Position numbers and translations under genes: made by a program
The notes under the pieces: model-generated
Told to the model about the DNA's origin: nothing
Seen by the model: only the letters and a program-made list of their open reading frames with translations
Databases searched by the model: none
NCBI GenBank assembly: GCA_004123355.1
Contig: SCHM01000004.1
Coordinates: 6,165,017-6,229,016, forward strand
Reading direction: 5' to 3'
DNA from: Amphirosellinia nigrospora
Taxonomy: Eukaryota > Ascomycota > Sordariomycetes > Xylariales > Xylariaceae
Length of the DNA stretch: 64,000 bases
Part shown: piece after piece, positions 1 to 9,119 of the stretch
How positions within the stretch are numbered: the stretch's first letter is position 1
Layout: each line of letters starts with the position of its first letter

Positions 1-80
1 TTCCTCGGCGAAATCCTCACCCGCGGGGAAAGACCCATTTTCGTCATCTCGGTATCCGTCTTCCTCTGAATTACAGTCTT

Positions 81-1607
81 CTAATACACTGCCACCTCCC
101 CCAAGTCGCTGTCTCCGGGTGTCGGGGGCGTGTATTCGTGGGGAAAATCACATTCAGAGTCAGAACACTCGGACTCATGCACATTGTAAGGATACCTCAT
201 AATATTCTCGTTGAACAACATCTCCTCGTCCTGTTGAGTCCATTCCCGATTTGCTTTGAGGATATTCACGACCTCCATGCGGTTTTCATTTTGGGCGAAC
301 TTGATGGCCCGAATGTATTGTCTCTGGCCAGTTCCTTCCGTCTTCGCACCGTTGCATAGGAGAAACTGGACCATATCAAGGTGACCATTCATAGATGCGG
401 CTTCTAGTGCTGTCACGCCTTTCTCCGTCGCGCGATGCGCGTTAACGTCGGCTGGTGGTTCATTGTTAATTAGTACTTTGGCAATTCCAATATAGCCATC
501 TTCGGCTGCGCGTTGCAATGCGGTCCTACCAATTCCCTTTTCTGGCTTCGCATTTGGAGATAGTCTATGATTTAGTAGCATATTCACCATTTCGAGGTTT
601 CCATGCATGACAGCACTTTGAATCGGATGCCTGAGCTCGCGATGTTCCAACCAGTCTTCGTCTGGCGAATCTTGTTCTAATAGCCATTGAATAACATCGG
701 TTCTGTTATGGGACGCTGCAATTTGGATAAGAAGTGAAAATCTGAGCGGAACATCTTGCTCAATCATAGAATGACACGAAGGAGCCTTGACGATTGAGTT
801 GTCAAGAATGCTGCTGTATATAAACCTGACCTGTTCCAGACTTCCATCCACAACTGTACGGAATAAAGTAGTTTCGTCCGGTTCGTAGCCACTCTTCAGC
901 ATCAGAGAAAAATGTTTTTCTCGCCCAGCTCCGACAGCATATGCTAGAGGAGACCCCTTAAGCCATCGTATGCTTCGCCAATAATTCCTAAAGCGGGGGA
1001 GAGATTCAGCTATACTACGAAGATGCGTCCAGGAAAGAGTGCTTTCGCAGAAATCACGGCAGAATAGATGTTCACTGTCAAGAATGTAATCGGGAGACGG
1101 AGGGATGACGGATAGCAAATCTTGAAGTATTTCTAGATTAGAGGTATGTGCTGCGATACCCACTGCTGTACTCTCTAGCATATCTGCGTCGGGTGTTTTT
1201 GGACGGCGCGCGAGTACGTCCTGATAGTAGAAACGGCAATTTTCTTTTCTCACTGTAACTGACAGCCGAGGCCCACGATGTGACACAAAGTCTGCGTGTG
1301 AGAGAGAAAAATCTATTTCCCTGCCATAAACGGATCGGCCACCTTTTGATGATAAGGAAGCTAGGTGTACCGCAGCACACAGTGCCCCAGAGTCGTAGTA
1401 TCCAGGATCAGCAGCAAATGCCCAGTTTATGGTGGCTGGGTCCCTACTCAAAATAGCCGCTTCCAGGAAAGAGGGATCCTCGGGTCGCTTTGTTTTGATA
1501 TCCACACCCAAGCTGAGTATTGATGCAGTTGTTTCAATGTCGCCAATTGGCTCACCTCGGCCGGTAAGGCGGATCTCTCTCCCTTCCAGATTCTTTACAG
1601 TTTCTCG
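81..1607 (-). CDS. Ankyrin-repeat protein, 5' end unresolved
   Basis: Ankyrin repeats are protein-interaction modules; the partner is unknown. Clear repeats lie in the C-terminal half, for example TALQRAAEDGYIGIAKVLI and TALEAASMNGHLDMVQFLL, and degenerate ones upstream. The tail is acidic and Ser/Asp-rich (SECSDSECDF) before a TAG stop at 81-83. The frame is open back to about 1607 but holds no ATG near its start; only a TTG lies at 1511, which is not a credible fungal start. The residues coded between 1512 and 1570 still read like an ankyrin helix, so the true start is further upstream. An ATG at 1681 opens a short hydrophobic stretch that could be joined by a ~56-base GT...AG intron (donor in the CTGCTGTAGCG stretch); this is a guess. 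Beyond the stop, another frame stays acidic to position 1, so the protein may run out of the window (see findings). Confidence 0.75.
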   Translation of the reverse strand, partial: RETVKNLEGREIRLTGRGEPIGDIETTASILSLGVDIKTKRPEDPSFLEAAILSRDPATINWAFAADPGYYDSGALCAAVHLASLSSKGGRSVYGREIDFSLSHADFVSHRGPRLSVTVRKENCRFYYQDVLARRPKTPDADMLESTAVGIAAHTSNLEILQDLLSVIPPSPDYILDSEHLFCRDFCESTLSWTHLRSIAESLPRFRNYWRSIRWLKGSPLAYAVGAGREKHFSLMLKSGYEPDETTLFRTVVDGSLEQVRFIYSSILDNSIVKAPSCHSMIEQDVPLRFSLLIQIAASHNRTDVIQWLLEQDSPDEDWLEHRELRHPIQSAVMHGNLEMVNMLLNHRLSPNAKPEKGIGRTALQRAAEDGYIGIAKVLINNEPPADVNAHRATEKGVTALEAASMNGHLDMVQFLLCNGAKTEGTGQRQYIRAIKFAQNENRMEVVNILKANREWTQQDEEMLFNENIMRYPYNVHESECSDSECDFPHEYTPPTPGDSDLGEVAVY

Positions 1608-1875
1608 CTACAGCAGCTCGACGAAGGTAATAAAAGGGAGCGCATTATCACAAGAACGAATGATAGCAGGACTGATTTCATAATAGTAGGAATAATCTTT
1701 TCTCCTTTTTCCTATGATGACTATTAGTCCTCCTTTATTTCTATAGCAAATGCGTTAAAGTACCCTGTTAGCTATTGTTACCGCCATAATCACCAGGCAA
1801 GGAGGGCACTCATGTTGGCCATGTGCCAGAAACTATTGACATCGAAGTCAACTAGACTCTGCAACTTTTAATTTG
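1608..1875. other. Intergenic spacer between two minus-strand genes
   Basis: This spacer holds the possible first exon of the ankyrin gene (ATG at 1681 on the minus strand) and the 3' flank of the F-box gene. It is moderately AT-rich. I see no further gene. Confidence 0.4.
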
Positions 1876-3593
1876 CTAAAATGCTGCATCTTCTGGCCCG
1901 AATTCCTCCTTCAGTACATCATAATACTTTTCGCCGACCCAAGCAGACCCGGTCACAACCGGCTTTCGGAAGCCGCCGTTATCTTCGACCGCGAAGAAAA
2001 CCTGTCCAATATGAAGGAACTCGAGCACTGGTAGCGTCTGAAAATACGCGACCGCATGTTGATACATGCGGGTTTCGTGGGAAGCCCAAAATCTGCCTTT
2101 TGGATTGAGAAAATCATAGTACCGCTTAGGGTCGAAAGCTCCCACGAACTCGTTAGTCGGGAGCAGGTAAGTGTCCCGTGTGATGATCAAGCGTCTCAAT
2201 TTGAGAAGGCGGCTAACATGTGTCCTAATTTTGTCATGATCAACAAACCAGTCGTGGGGCCCCCAAACTGATCTCCCGCGCTGATGTGAAGCATCTCAAT
2301 TGAAGACAGAAGTGAGACTTTTTCTAAAGACGTTTCGGGGATTTCTGTCTCTCGCCACTGAAGTGAGAGTCTCTTGAGATTCCCATGGTGGCGGTGGAGT
2401 GATTGTATGACACGTCCAAGAAACGCATCTGCCGCCGAAGAGACCACTAGTGATCTAATTTGCGTATTTGCTTCGATGAAATAAATCGGTGTCGAGCCAA
2501 TCGTTTCGAAACCTCCTAGTACAACAGTATCAAGCGTATATATCTGACCAGTTTCAGATAGAAATTGGGAGATGTCGCTGTCATTGTATGGAGTCCTCAA
2601 ATACGTCAATCCTTCCCGTACAAGACAGGACACTACCTGAGCGCCTACTGGTGTAAAGCCGCCGATGTTGAGCATCTTTAACTTTGGAAATTCCATATGA
2701 AAAGATAATGGTATATCAGCTGAGTCAATGTTTCTTGTAGAATGCTCGGCAGCTCTGTGCGAAAACTCCAATCGGCGAAGATTTGAACAGCATGAGGCTA
2801 ACAGCGTCTTGTAAAATCCAGATGGGTCCAACCCGGTGTTATTGTAGTCAAACTCGAATTCCCACCCCGTTTCGAGAATTAGTGTCTCTAGACTCATGCC
2901 TAGAGGGCACGAACTTCGTCCTTTTCGCATGTCAGGGACTCGTGAAAACTGTCCCCTCACTTCGAGATTTCGGATCGACAACCCCATCAAACAATCTAGA
3001 AGGCCATCGTCTAAAGTACACTCGGTCAAACAAAGAGACTGTAGGTTGGGAAGGGTGGAAATAACTTGGAGAGCAGTTGGCCAGTAGAGACGAGTTGAGA
3101 ATTCGGACAAAGTCGCCCCGATGCGGTGCACTCTTTCGCGTTCCTCATCATCCGGTTGTGTTGGCCCGGATGCGAGACCAGGAGGCAGCATGGTTTGATA
3201 GCGTGGCCAGTAATCCTCGCAGTTTACCTTGAGTCGGCGCACACAAGCTCCTAATGACGGTGACACAGTCGTTCTATCGGAGGATCGGTATCTTTGAAGG
3301 GCTTCTCCCTGAAGCATTGCTAGGATTTCGAGTGCCGTGGAACTATAATCAAGGTGGAGGTAGTTGAACTGATATGATCGGGCAAGCTGGCGACAAGTCG
3401 AGTTGACAAGTGCAAGTGAGGCCAGACTCGTCTTATGTGAAGCGGCGTAGCCGATGATCAAGTGCAGGATCTCGCGGGAATGGTGAACAGGATGGATGAT
3501 GGCGAGGCGACGTCCCTGCCCTCCATAACGCGATCGAGCAGCAGGGGAGGCATAGTTCTTAGAGGAGCCACCGTGGACACATGAATAAGGCAT
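1876..3593 (-). CDS. F-box/LRR-like protein with one apparent frameshift
   Basis: This is probably a substrate adaptor of an SCF ubiquitin ligase. Near the N-terminus (around 3490-3340) there is an F-box-like stretch, HSREILHLIIGYAASH followed by LALVNSTCRQLARSYQF. The middle has irregular leucine-rich segments (LQSLCLTECTLDDGLLDCL, NLRRLEFSH). I start it at the ATG at 3593; the frame opens further upstream only with a GTG. The frame stops at 2196, but coding continues in the neighbouring frame to 1876, with text such as WFVDHDKIRTHVSRLLKLRR. The two parts overlap at a plus-strand G4C5 tract at 2256-2264, where one missing base would restore a protein of about 572 residues. No intron signal explains the break. 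It is either a pseudogene or an assembly indel. F-box assignment is by pattern only. Confidence 0.65.
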
Positions 3594-4255
3594 AAATCCC
3601 ACGAATAGCGAGTGGGTATTCGTCTCTCGGTGGCAAGAGGGAAGAGAGGTGTTGGGTAAGGAGAGAGACAGAGTTGAAGTTTGAGATCAAATGAATGGTT
3701 TAGGTAATTACCTACCTTGAGGAGGTAGGTTACCTACTAAGTACTTACTTAGGTAGGTTACTGCCGTTCCCCCGCCGCACCGCGTGCCACAGTCTAATCC
3801 GACGGCATTCTTTTCAATCGGGTTACGGCGATTGCCCTGATCGATTCATTACACGAGTCACCATTACTCATAAATCGGGTTGTAATGCGCATTGCATTTG
3901 TTCAAGTCGGCGTAAGAATTATAAGTCGCATCTCTTCTGATGAATTGAATATAGGCTAGACTAACCTAGCTCAAAGGACCCGCAGTAGTAGTGACGGGTC
4001 GGATCGTACTAGTGACCACTACTGCTCAGTACAGGGAGTGTGGGTCCCTACGGGTACCTTAGGTAGTGTCTTTTCGATTTTCTGCGTTCCTTGCCTCCTA
4101 ATAGCGCCACATCGCCAAGACCGGCTCTTTAACCTTAATACCATTCGTTCTGTCACCACAATTTTCCGAGCCAACTTTTGAGCGCAGAGCAAGAAAGCCC
4201 ACTCGATTCTCGTAGATGGCAGTTTGTGTGTTGTTGTTGTTGTGGTATGAACTCT
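3594..4255. other. Intergenic region with TAGGTA-type palindromes
   Basis: It separates the F-box gene, whose promoter lies here, from the 3' end of the small secreted peptide gene. Between about 3700 and 3770 and again near 4050 there are overlapping inverted motifs of the type ACCTACCTAAGTAGGTA, which are common in ascomycete intergenic DNA. A (TTG)n run lies at about 4228-4243. No gene is evident. Confidence 0.4.
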
Positions 4256-4468
4256 CTACTCTTTGGCGATAGAGCGGTAGAGCTCTTTGTACGGTGGATC
4301 AGGGAGCGCTCGCTTTGGCTGAGGAGCGATGACGGCTCTGTCGGCGGGGCTGTATGGGTTTTGAGGAAGCAGCCGTTTATCCACAGTGCTTTCAGGTGAA
4401 CTGATTGGTGCAGCGGCGGTGATTCCAACGAAGGCCACAAGGGCAATCGGAAAGAGCTCGAAGCGCAT
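4256..4468 (-). CDS. Small secreted peptide precursor with KR sites and repeated motif (RiPP-like candidate)
   Basis: The product has 70 residues. Residues 1-20 form a signal peptide (MRFELFPIALVAFVGITAAA). Dibasic KR sites, the cleavage signal of Kex2-type proteases, lie at residues 31-32 and 52-53. The segments after each KR resemble one another: LLPQNPYSPADRAVI and ALPDPPYKELYRSI, sharing [LA]LPx[NP]PYxxxxR[AS][VI]. This layout (signal peptide, KR-separated imperfect repeats, Tyr in each repeat) is what precursors of Kex2-processed fungal RiPPs look like, though with only two repeats. The ATG has a strong context (CAAAATGC), a CT-rich leader and a TATA box upstream (4593-4600). It lies divergent to the UstYa-like gene at 5561, the enzyme family that acts on such precursors. 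It could instead be an unrelated secreted protein with a propeptide. The gene reading is fairly secure; the RiPP role is inference. Confidence 0.6.
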   Translation of the reverse strand: MRFELFPIALVAFVGITAAAPISSPESTVDKRLLPQNPYSPADRAVIAPQPKRALPDPPYKELYRSIAKE

Positions 4469-4592
4469 TTTGCTGTCGCGAGAGGTATCAAGATGAGACC
4501 GGTTGTAAGATGAACAGAAGGCGAAGTTCTAATGGGGCTAATGTGTGGGGATCGAGTGCTTGAAATCCATCTAGAAAGGGAATATTCGAGGG

Positions 4593-4600
4593 TATTTATA
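4593..4600 (-). promoter_or_regulatory. TATA box of the small secreted peptide gene
   Basis: The minus strand reads ACTATAAATACCC, a good TATA box, about 125 bases before the ATG at 4468. The sequence between them is CT-rich, as in well-expressed fungal leaders. Confidence 0.5.
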
Positions 4601-5560
4601 GTTTGAGTATATCAACAATCCAGCTTATAGTTCCCCGTCTATGTCTAAGCGACCTAACGCTGGCCAACATTGGCAAGCTTGCATCTGCCTACCTAATAAT
4701 GGGGAATGGCTTGACCTAGCTGATTGCCAATTATGGAGAGTAGTAACATAACGTCAGGGATCGATCCAGGACTCAAATCTACCGCGTGCCTTGAAACATC
4801 GCTATCGCCTTTCCTTCAGCTAATGAAATTATCACCCCGACCGAATGATTCGAATCGAAAAATGAAGCATTAATGTTGTTCCAAATGTAGTTCATTCTGT
4901 TCAAGATCGTCCGTCAATCGCAGGTTATGCTGCGAGTCCGGAGCTGGCTAATTAGCAAGCTTTTGTGGCCAAAATAAGCGCATTGTAATCGCTGAATGTG
5001 AACTCGCCAATCGGAATACCTGCATCCCGGGGGGAGCTGAGCGACCAAGGCAATTGCAACCACGAACGGCTGAACTGGCTTGCACGAAGGCTGCATTCAG
5101 CTTACTACCTTAGATGCCTAGGATAAAATTGCAGCTTCTTTGATCATGGCGAGCTCATGTAGGTTTCGGAACGACTCGGACAGCGACCGAACTCCACGTT
5201 TGTCGTACCATATTTAGGCGTCCCGTGCCCCTTTTAATCACCTGAAAAGAATGAGGCCACACCAATGATAACACGAAGTAACCGATACTGCTTAAACGAG
5301 CCGCCGAGTACTATTCATCTCGCCAATTATAGATAACTTTAGGACATACAGCTTTGATCATTGAAAGTTTTAATCGGAGATTTGGAATTATAATGATGAC
5401 GTGACTTGAGATACGGCCCCCGAAGGGTTTTAGAAATCGTTACACATGTTCGAGCGTTCAATGACTTATATCAAATTCTTCTTTCATCGCTAAGGCTTTA
5501 ACGCTCGCATCTCTTGCTTTGAAGGTGAATAGGGGATGACTCTAACATATCGTCGCTGAT
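4601..5560. other. Divergent intergenic region between peptide precursor and UstYa-like gene
   Basis: The region is about 960 bases long, of normal to slightly low GC, and should hold the promoters of both flanking genes. A minus-strand open frame at 4914-5096 has no family-like features and I treat it as chance. I recognise no specific operator. Confidence 0.4.
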
Positions 5561-6485
5561 ATGGACTGCCAATTCCAGTGCGATTCAACCGATCAAGAGT
5601 CGAAAGGGCTTCTCACTGATCTTCCGGTGCAAAACCGCGCACGCCAAAACATAAGTGGGATGAATCGGACCAATATAATTGTCCTGACCATATTTAACAT
5701 CATACTTTTCGGCCTCTCCCTTATATTTCTCGCAACAACTTGGTACTACCACAGCTATTTCATTAAAAATGTCGAACTCCGACGTACTTCTATATATAGT
5801 GAGCTTTCCATGACGCTCTTCCCTTCCTAAGTTACACCGGGCCTAATAAACCTTAGGTCCCGTCTACGACTTAATCGATCTTGGTCTTCATGAGACCCAG
5901 GTGAACGGTACACTGTATCCGCCGGAGCAGCCATCAATAGCGCGGCAAATGCCTAACCCCGCAGCGGACAGCGTGTGGGAAGATTACGAGCGAGTTCGTC
6001 CGCTACGACTGACCAAGTCTCAATTGATACGGATGGGAAGGACCCGTCCCAGGTGTCAAAATACAAAGACGAGGACTGGGGATTTGGTGATGACGCATAC
6101 GTGGGCGACCTAGATGTCTTTCACCAACTACACTGCTTGAATACTCTGCGCCAATACGCCTACGCCGATTATTATAACATAACCAAGCTCGATGCCAGCG
6201 ACAGCGACTCGTTGATGGCCGCCCACGTCAATCACTGCGTTGATATTCTTTTACAAGAAATCCGATGCTCTGGTAATGTTGGTTACATCACTTCTGGCTG
6301 GATTGAAAATATGCGGTATCCGCAACCTGATATGTAAGTGCTCGACTTTTCTTGATAGAGTTCGTAGCTTATGTGCTGGTAGGTCTATCAACCGCAAATG
6401 CATTGCCTTCGATCGTGTAGTTGCGTGGCGCGACGCTAACGGAATTGATATGACGAAGTATGAGAAACTCATGGTAGCGCCGTAA
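5561..6485 (+). CDS. UstYa-family (DUF3328) protein, three exons, one apparent frameshift
   Basis: UstYa-family proteins are membrane-anchored oxidases that cyclise fungal ribosomal peptides (ustiloxin, asperipin) and some other metabolites. Exons are 5561-5798, 5857-6333 and 6383-6485, with introns GTGAGC...TTAG and GTAAGT...GTAG. Splicing recreates the family's SPVYDLIDL motif after the first junction. A single transmembrane helix lies at residues 39-61. The two diagnostic HxxHC motifs are HQLHC (6122-6136) and HVNHC (6224-6238). Within exon 2 the frame changes at a GGG at 6035-6037; one missing base would restore about 272 residues. Because family signatures lie on both sides of the break, the gene is probably intact in the organism. 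It neighbours the KR-repeat peptide gene at 4256-4468, which is the natural candidate partner; that link is inference. Confidence 0.85.
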
Positions 6486-7129
6486 GGTTTAAGCCATGCC
6501 AGGATGGCAAGGTAGACAGTTATCTAGAAAGCAAACACTCGCGAATGGAATTGGGGAATTCTTTCTCTTTTACACAGCAGCAACAATATTTATGTACTCG
6601 TCTCCGGATCGCACAATGAGGTGACGGTGACTACCTAGGCACTGACCTTAGCATGAAGCTACGTACGTACTCTTAGGGGCTAAGTAATATTGCGAAGGGA
6701 GGTGTAACTACCTACTCATGATTCGGGCAATTTTCGGGGAGCTGGTGAGGCGATTACGTATATGTAGCCCATCATGTATCTGCATAACTATTTTCACATA
6801 TAATAGGCATTCGGAATTTCTAAAGCTCTCAATCGAACTATGGTTCGCAGTGGTTTCTGTGGCCATCCGCATTTTCCCGCTATTTGATACGTGCTTACCT
6901 AATACTAAGACCGCCATAGGGAATCCACTCCATCGGAAAGGTATTCAATTGGATCGTACGTGCTAGTAAGCTCAAGAACGAACCGGCCTTATAGCTCTCA
7001 ACAGAAATGAAAACGACGCCGTGAGTACGCCGTTAATACTCCGAGAGTATTAACCTACTTCCACGCGACATCCTCCCCTGGCTAGGACTATTCTCGTCGG
7101 TCTCTGAATCCGTAATAAGCATATGCACA
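6486..7129. other. Intergenic region 3' of the UstYa-like gene
   Basis: Open frames overlap here on both strands (6708-6966), but they lack recognisable domains and intron logic. I see no supported gene. Confidence 0.35.
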
Positions 7130-7400
7130 ATGTCTCATCAGTCCGAAGGCCTCCCGGGGCAAATCCAATCTAGCTTGACGAACCTTGAGGCCAACCTCGA
7201 ACAACGGCCTAATAAGATGACGATAAGATGACGATGAACTTTAAGACCGACCTCGAATAACGACTTAGTGAGACCTAACGTAGACTCGACGAGATAAGGG
7301 ATTGTGTCAATACGTTAAACAGAACATCAGACGCGCTAAAAGCGTTGCCTCTTAACACAATCGAAGAGCTAGAAAATCAATAAAAGAGTGTGTCACAGGG
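7130..7400 (+). pseudogene. Decayed coding remnant, family not recognised
   Basis: An ATG at 7130 opens 33 codons (text MSHQSEGLPGQIQSSLTNLE) that end in a TGA at 7229-7231. The stop lies in the second copy of an 11-base tandem duplication (TAAGATGACGA, 7213-7223 and 7224-7234). Coding-like text resumes in another frame from 7291 (RDCVNTLNRTSDALKALPLN). A 40-base segment near 7168-7210 is repeated near 7236-7275 with mostly transition differences. The pieces look like the alpha-helical N-terminus of a larger fungal protein, but I do not recognise it. Too short and broken to be functional. Confidence 0.3.
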
Positions 7401-8473
7401 ACCAGCCGCAGGTCATGGCCACAGGGGCTACACAGAGTCCTGGGAAGTCCTGGAGGCCGACTTCACTCCGATCATTTTCGTGGGCTGAGACATAGGCATG
7501 TTGGCAGAAAAGCCCCGACCCCTTTCGAGGAGTCATACACTCGGAGGCCTGCGAGGAGGATGATTAGCTGAATTGAACTCCAACTTACAAGCACTTGAGC
7601 ACAAGCCCTTGTCATATAGCGTCAGTCAGCTTCCTCGGACAGGAATCATCAGATAGCGAATAAGAGTACGACCCCCCCCTCCCCCCCCTCATCTAATACT
7701 GATGCCTATTAATTCTGACTCTTGCTATATTACGCTCGTAAAATCGTACCTCCTTTTCTCTATCTGTAGCATTTCATATATCCTTTAATATTCGGCAATA
7801 TTTACTCGCGTCTTTATTCTACTAGCATCATCGTAGTACTCTCTCTAAAAAACACTTGTGCACACAACTCTCTCGACATTTGAAATACCTAGCATCTGTT
7901 ACAGGTGGCCAATGCGTATTTTATTCGGATATTTCTGTATTCATCGTCGCCGAAAAGGGTAAACATCCAAGGCGCCGAGGACTTGTGAGGGCTCTTGTGG
8001 CTGACGAGGTTTCAAGGGAAGGACTATCTCATGGCCTATTTTGACGAGTCGTACCGCGTTTGTTCTTGATTGAATAAACGAGCCCGACCGAACGGAAATT
8101 TGAGCTGATGAGGAAGAAGCACATCTTTTCGTTGTCCTTGTCTTATGTCGGCTAATCCTAAACATGTAAAAAGTTAAGGCGCTGCGGGGTTATGAGACTA
8201 ACTAAAATAGGAGGATGTTATTCTACTTTGGCTAGCGTCTTTCTTTCCGCTGGCCTTTATTTTTCTCATGGATGGTCTAACTATATTTGGATAATGCCGG
8301 AATAATCTTACTGTTCCTAAATTACGTCAGCCGGCCTGAGTCGCGGAGCCCGACAACCAAGTCCAGGAGATGGGCTGTGACAGAAGAACAAAGTACTTAA
8401 GCCTCGCCAGGAACAACGTGATATTCCCGCAAACCACCCCGGCGTGAATTCGTGAGTTCAAGCACGTATCACA
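7401..8473. other. Intergenic or decayed region
   Basis: It holds a C8-T-C8 tract at 7672-7688 and some GC-rich stretches that may continue the decayed remnant. Open frames at 7856-8044 (plus) and 7941-8165 (minus) overlap each other and resemble nothing I know. The last 80 bases are the probable leader of the hydrolase gene. Confidence 0.35.
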
Positions 8474-9119
8474 ATGTTGCCCAAAATCCTATGTTTACAC
8501 GGTAGCGGCACGAGTGCCGACATCTTCCGCATCCAGGCTATCAGACTCGGCCGCCTTCTTCAGCCTCACTTCCAGCTGGTTTACGTTGATGGCTTCTTCG
8601 ACACAGGTCCGGGGCCCGGCGTTCTCCCATTCTTTGAGGGGATGGAACCCTATAAACGATGGCTCACAGACAAGGATGGCGAGACGGAGGGAAGCCGTGG
8701 GAGGATCTAGAACGGCTCGTCGAGGTGTTCAACAGCAAAGGGCCCTTCGTCGGCGTCATCGGATTTTCCCAAGGCGCCAAGGCAGCGACGCACCTCGTCC
8801 GCTGGCTCGAGCAGCGCGGGCAACAGCTTGACTTCGCGGCTTTGTTTGGGGCACCGTGCCTTCGCGACAATTGATTGGCACGGAAGAGTGGGCTGAGTTG
8901 GTCAAGCCCATAATCATCACAAGAAGTATACATGTCATCGGCGACGATGACCCATGGCGCTCCGAGAACGAGGCTTTGATGGACCACTACGACAAATCCA
9001 CTCGATGGCTCGTTCGCTTTAAGGGCGGTCATCACATGCCCGTCGATCCAGAGATCAACGAGAAACTGGCGAAACTCATCATTTCATGCCATGAAGAGAG
9101 CAACGATGACTATCCTTGA
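8474..9119 (+). CDS. FSH1-like serine hydrolase (alpha/beta hydrolase), two apparent frameshifts
   Basis: This is a small alpha/beta hydrolase of the FSH1/FSH3 (DUF341-type) family, esterase-like with unknown substrate; relatives often sit in fungal metabolite clusters. The N-terminus ILCLHGSGTSADIFR and the following FDTGPGPGVLPFF are typical. The catalytic triad is visible: Ser in GFSQG (8761-8775), Asp in VIGDDDPW, His in FKGGHHMP. The three parts lie in three frames: 8474 to about 8690, then to about 8870, then to the stop at 9119. One missing base at GGG 8689-8691 and another near 8866-8874 would join them into about 215 residues, close to family size. Every catalytic element is present, so the breaks are more likely sequence indels than decay. 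Start ATG at 8474 has a good context (CACAATG). Confidence 0.8.

Noticed and set aside
2196-2280. An intron to explain the F-box gene break
   Set aside because: The frames overlap without a gap in the protein and no GT...AG pair of sensible size fits; a one-base change in the G4C5 tract is simpler.
4153-4491. 112-codon minus-strand frame and a 73-codon plus-strand frame overlapping the secreted peptide gene
   Set aside because: Neither has a signal peptide, domain or good start; the 4256-4468 frame has a signal peptide, a good ATG context and a TATA box.
4914-5096. 60-codon minus-strand frame
   Set aside because: No recognisable feature and no promoter context; chance frame.
6708-6966. Overlapping frames on both strands, one with a hydrophobic stretch
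   Set aside because: No family pattern; the region has no intron or start logic and lies in a spacer.
7856-8165. Overlapping frames of 62 and 74 codons
   Set aside because: They exclude each other and resemble nothing known.
8664-9035. Minus-strand open frames under the hydrolase gene (8664-9035 and 8756-8938)
   Set aside because: They are mirror frames of the hydrolase, whose catalytic motifs are all on the plus strand.
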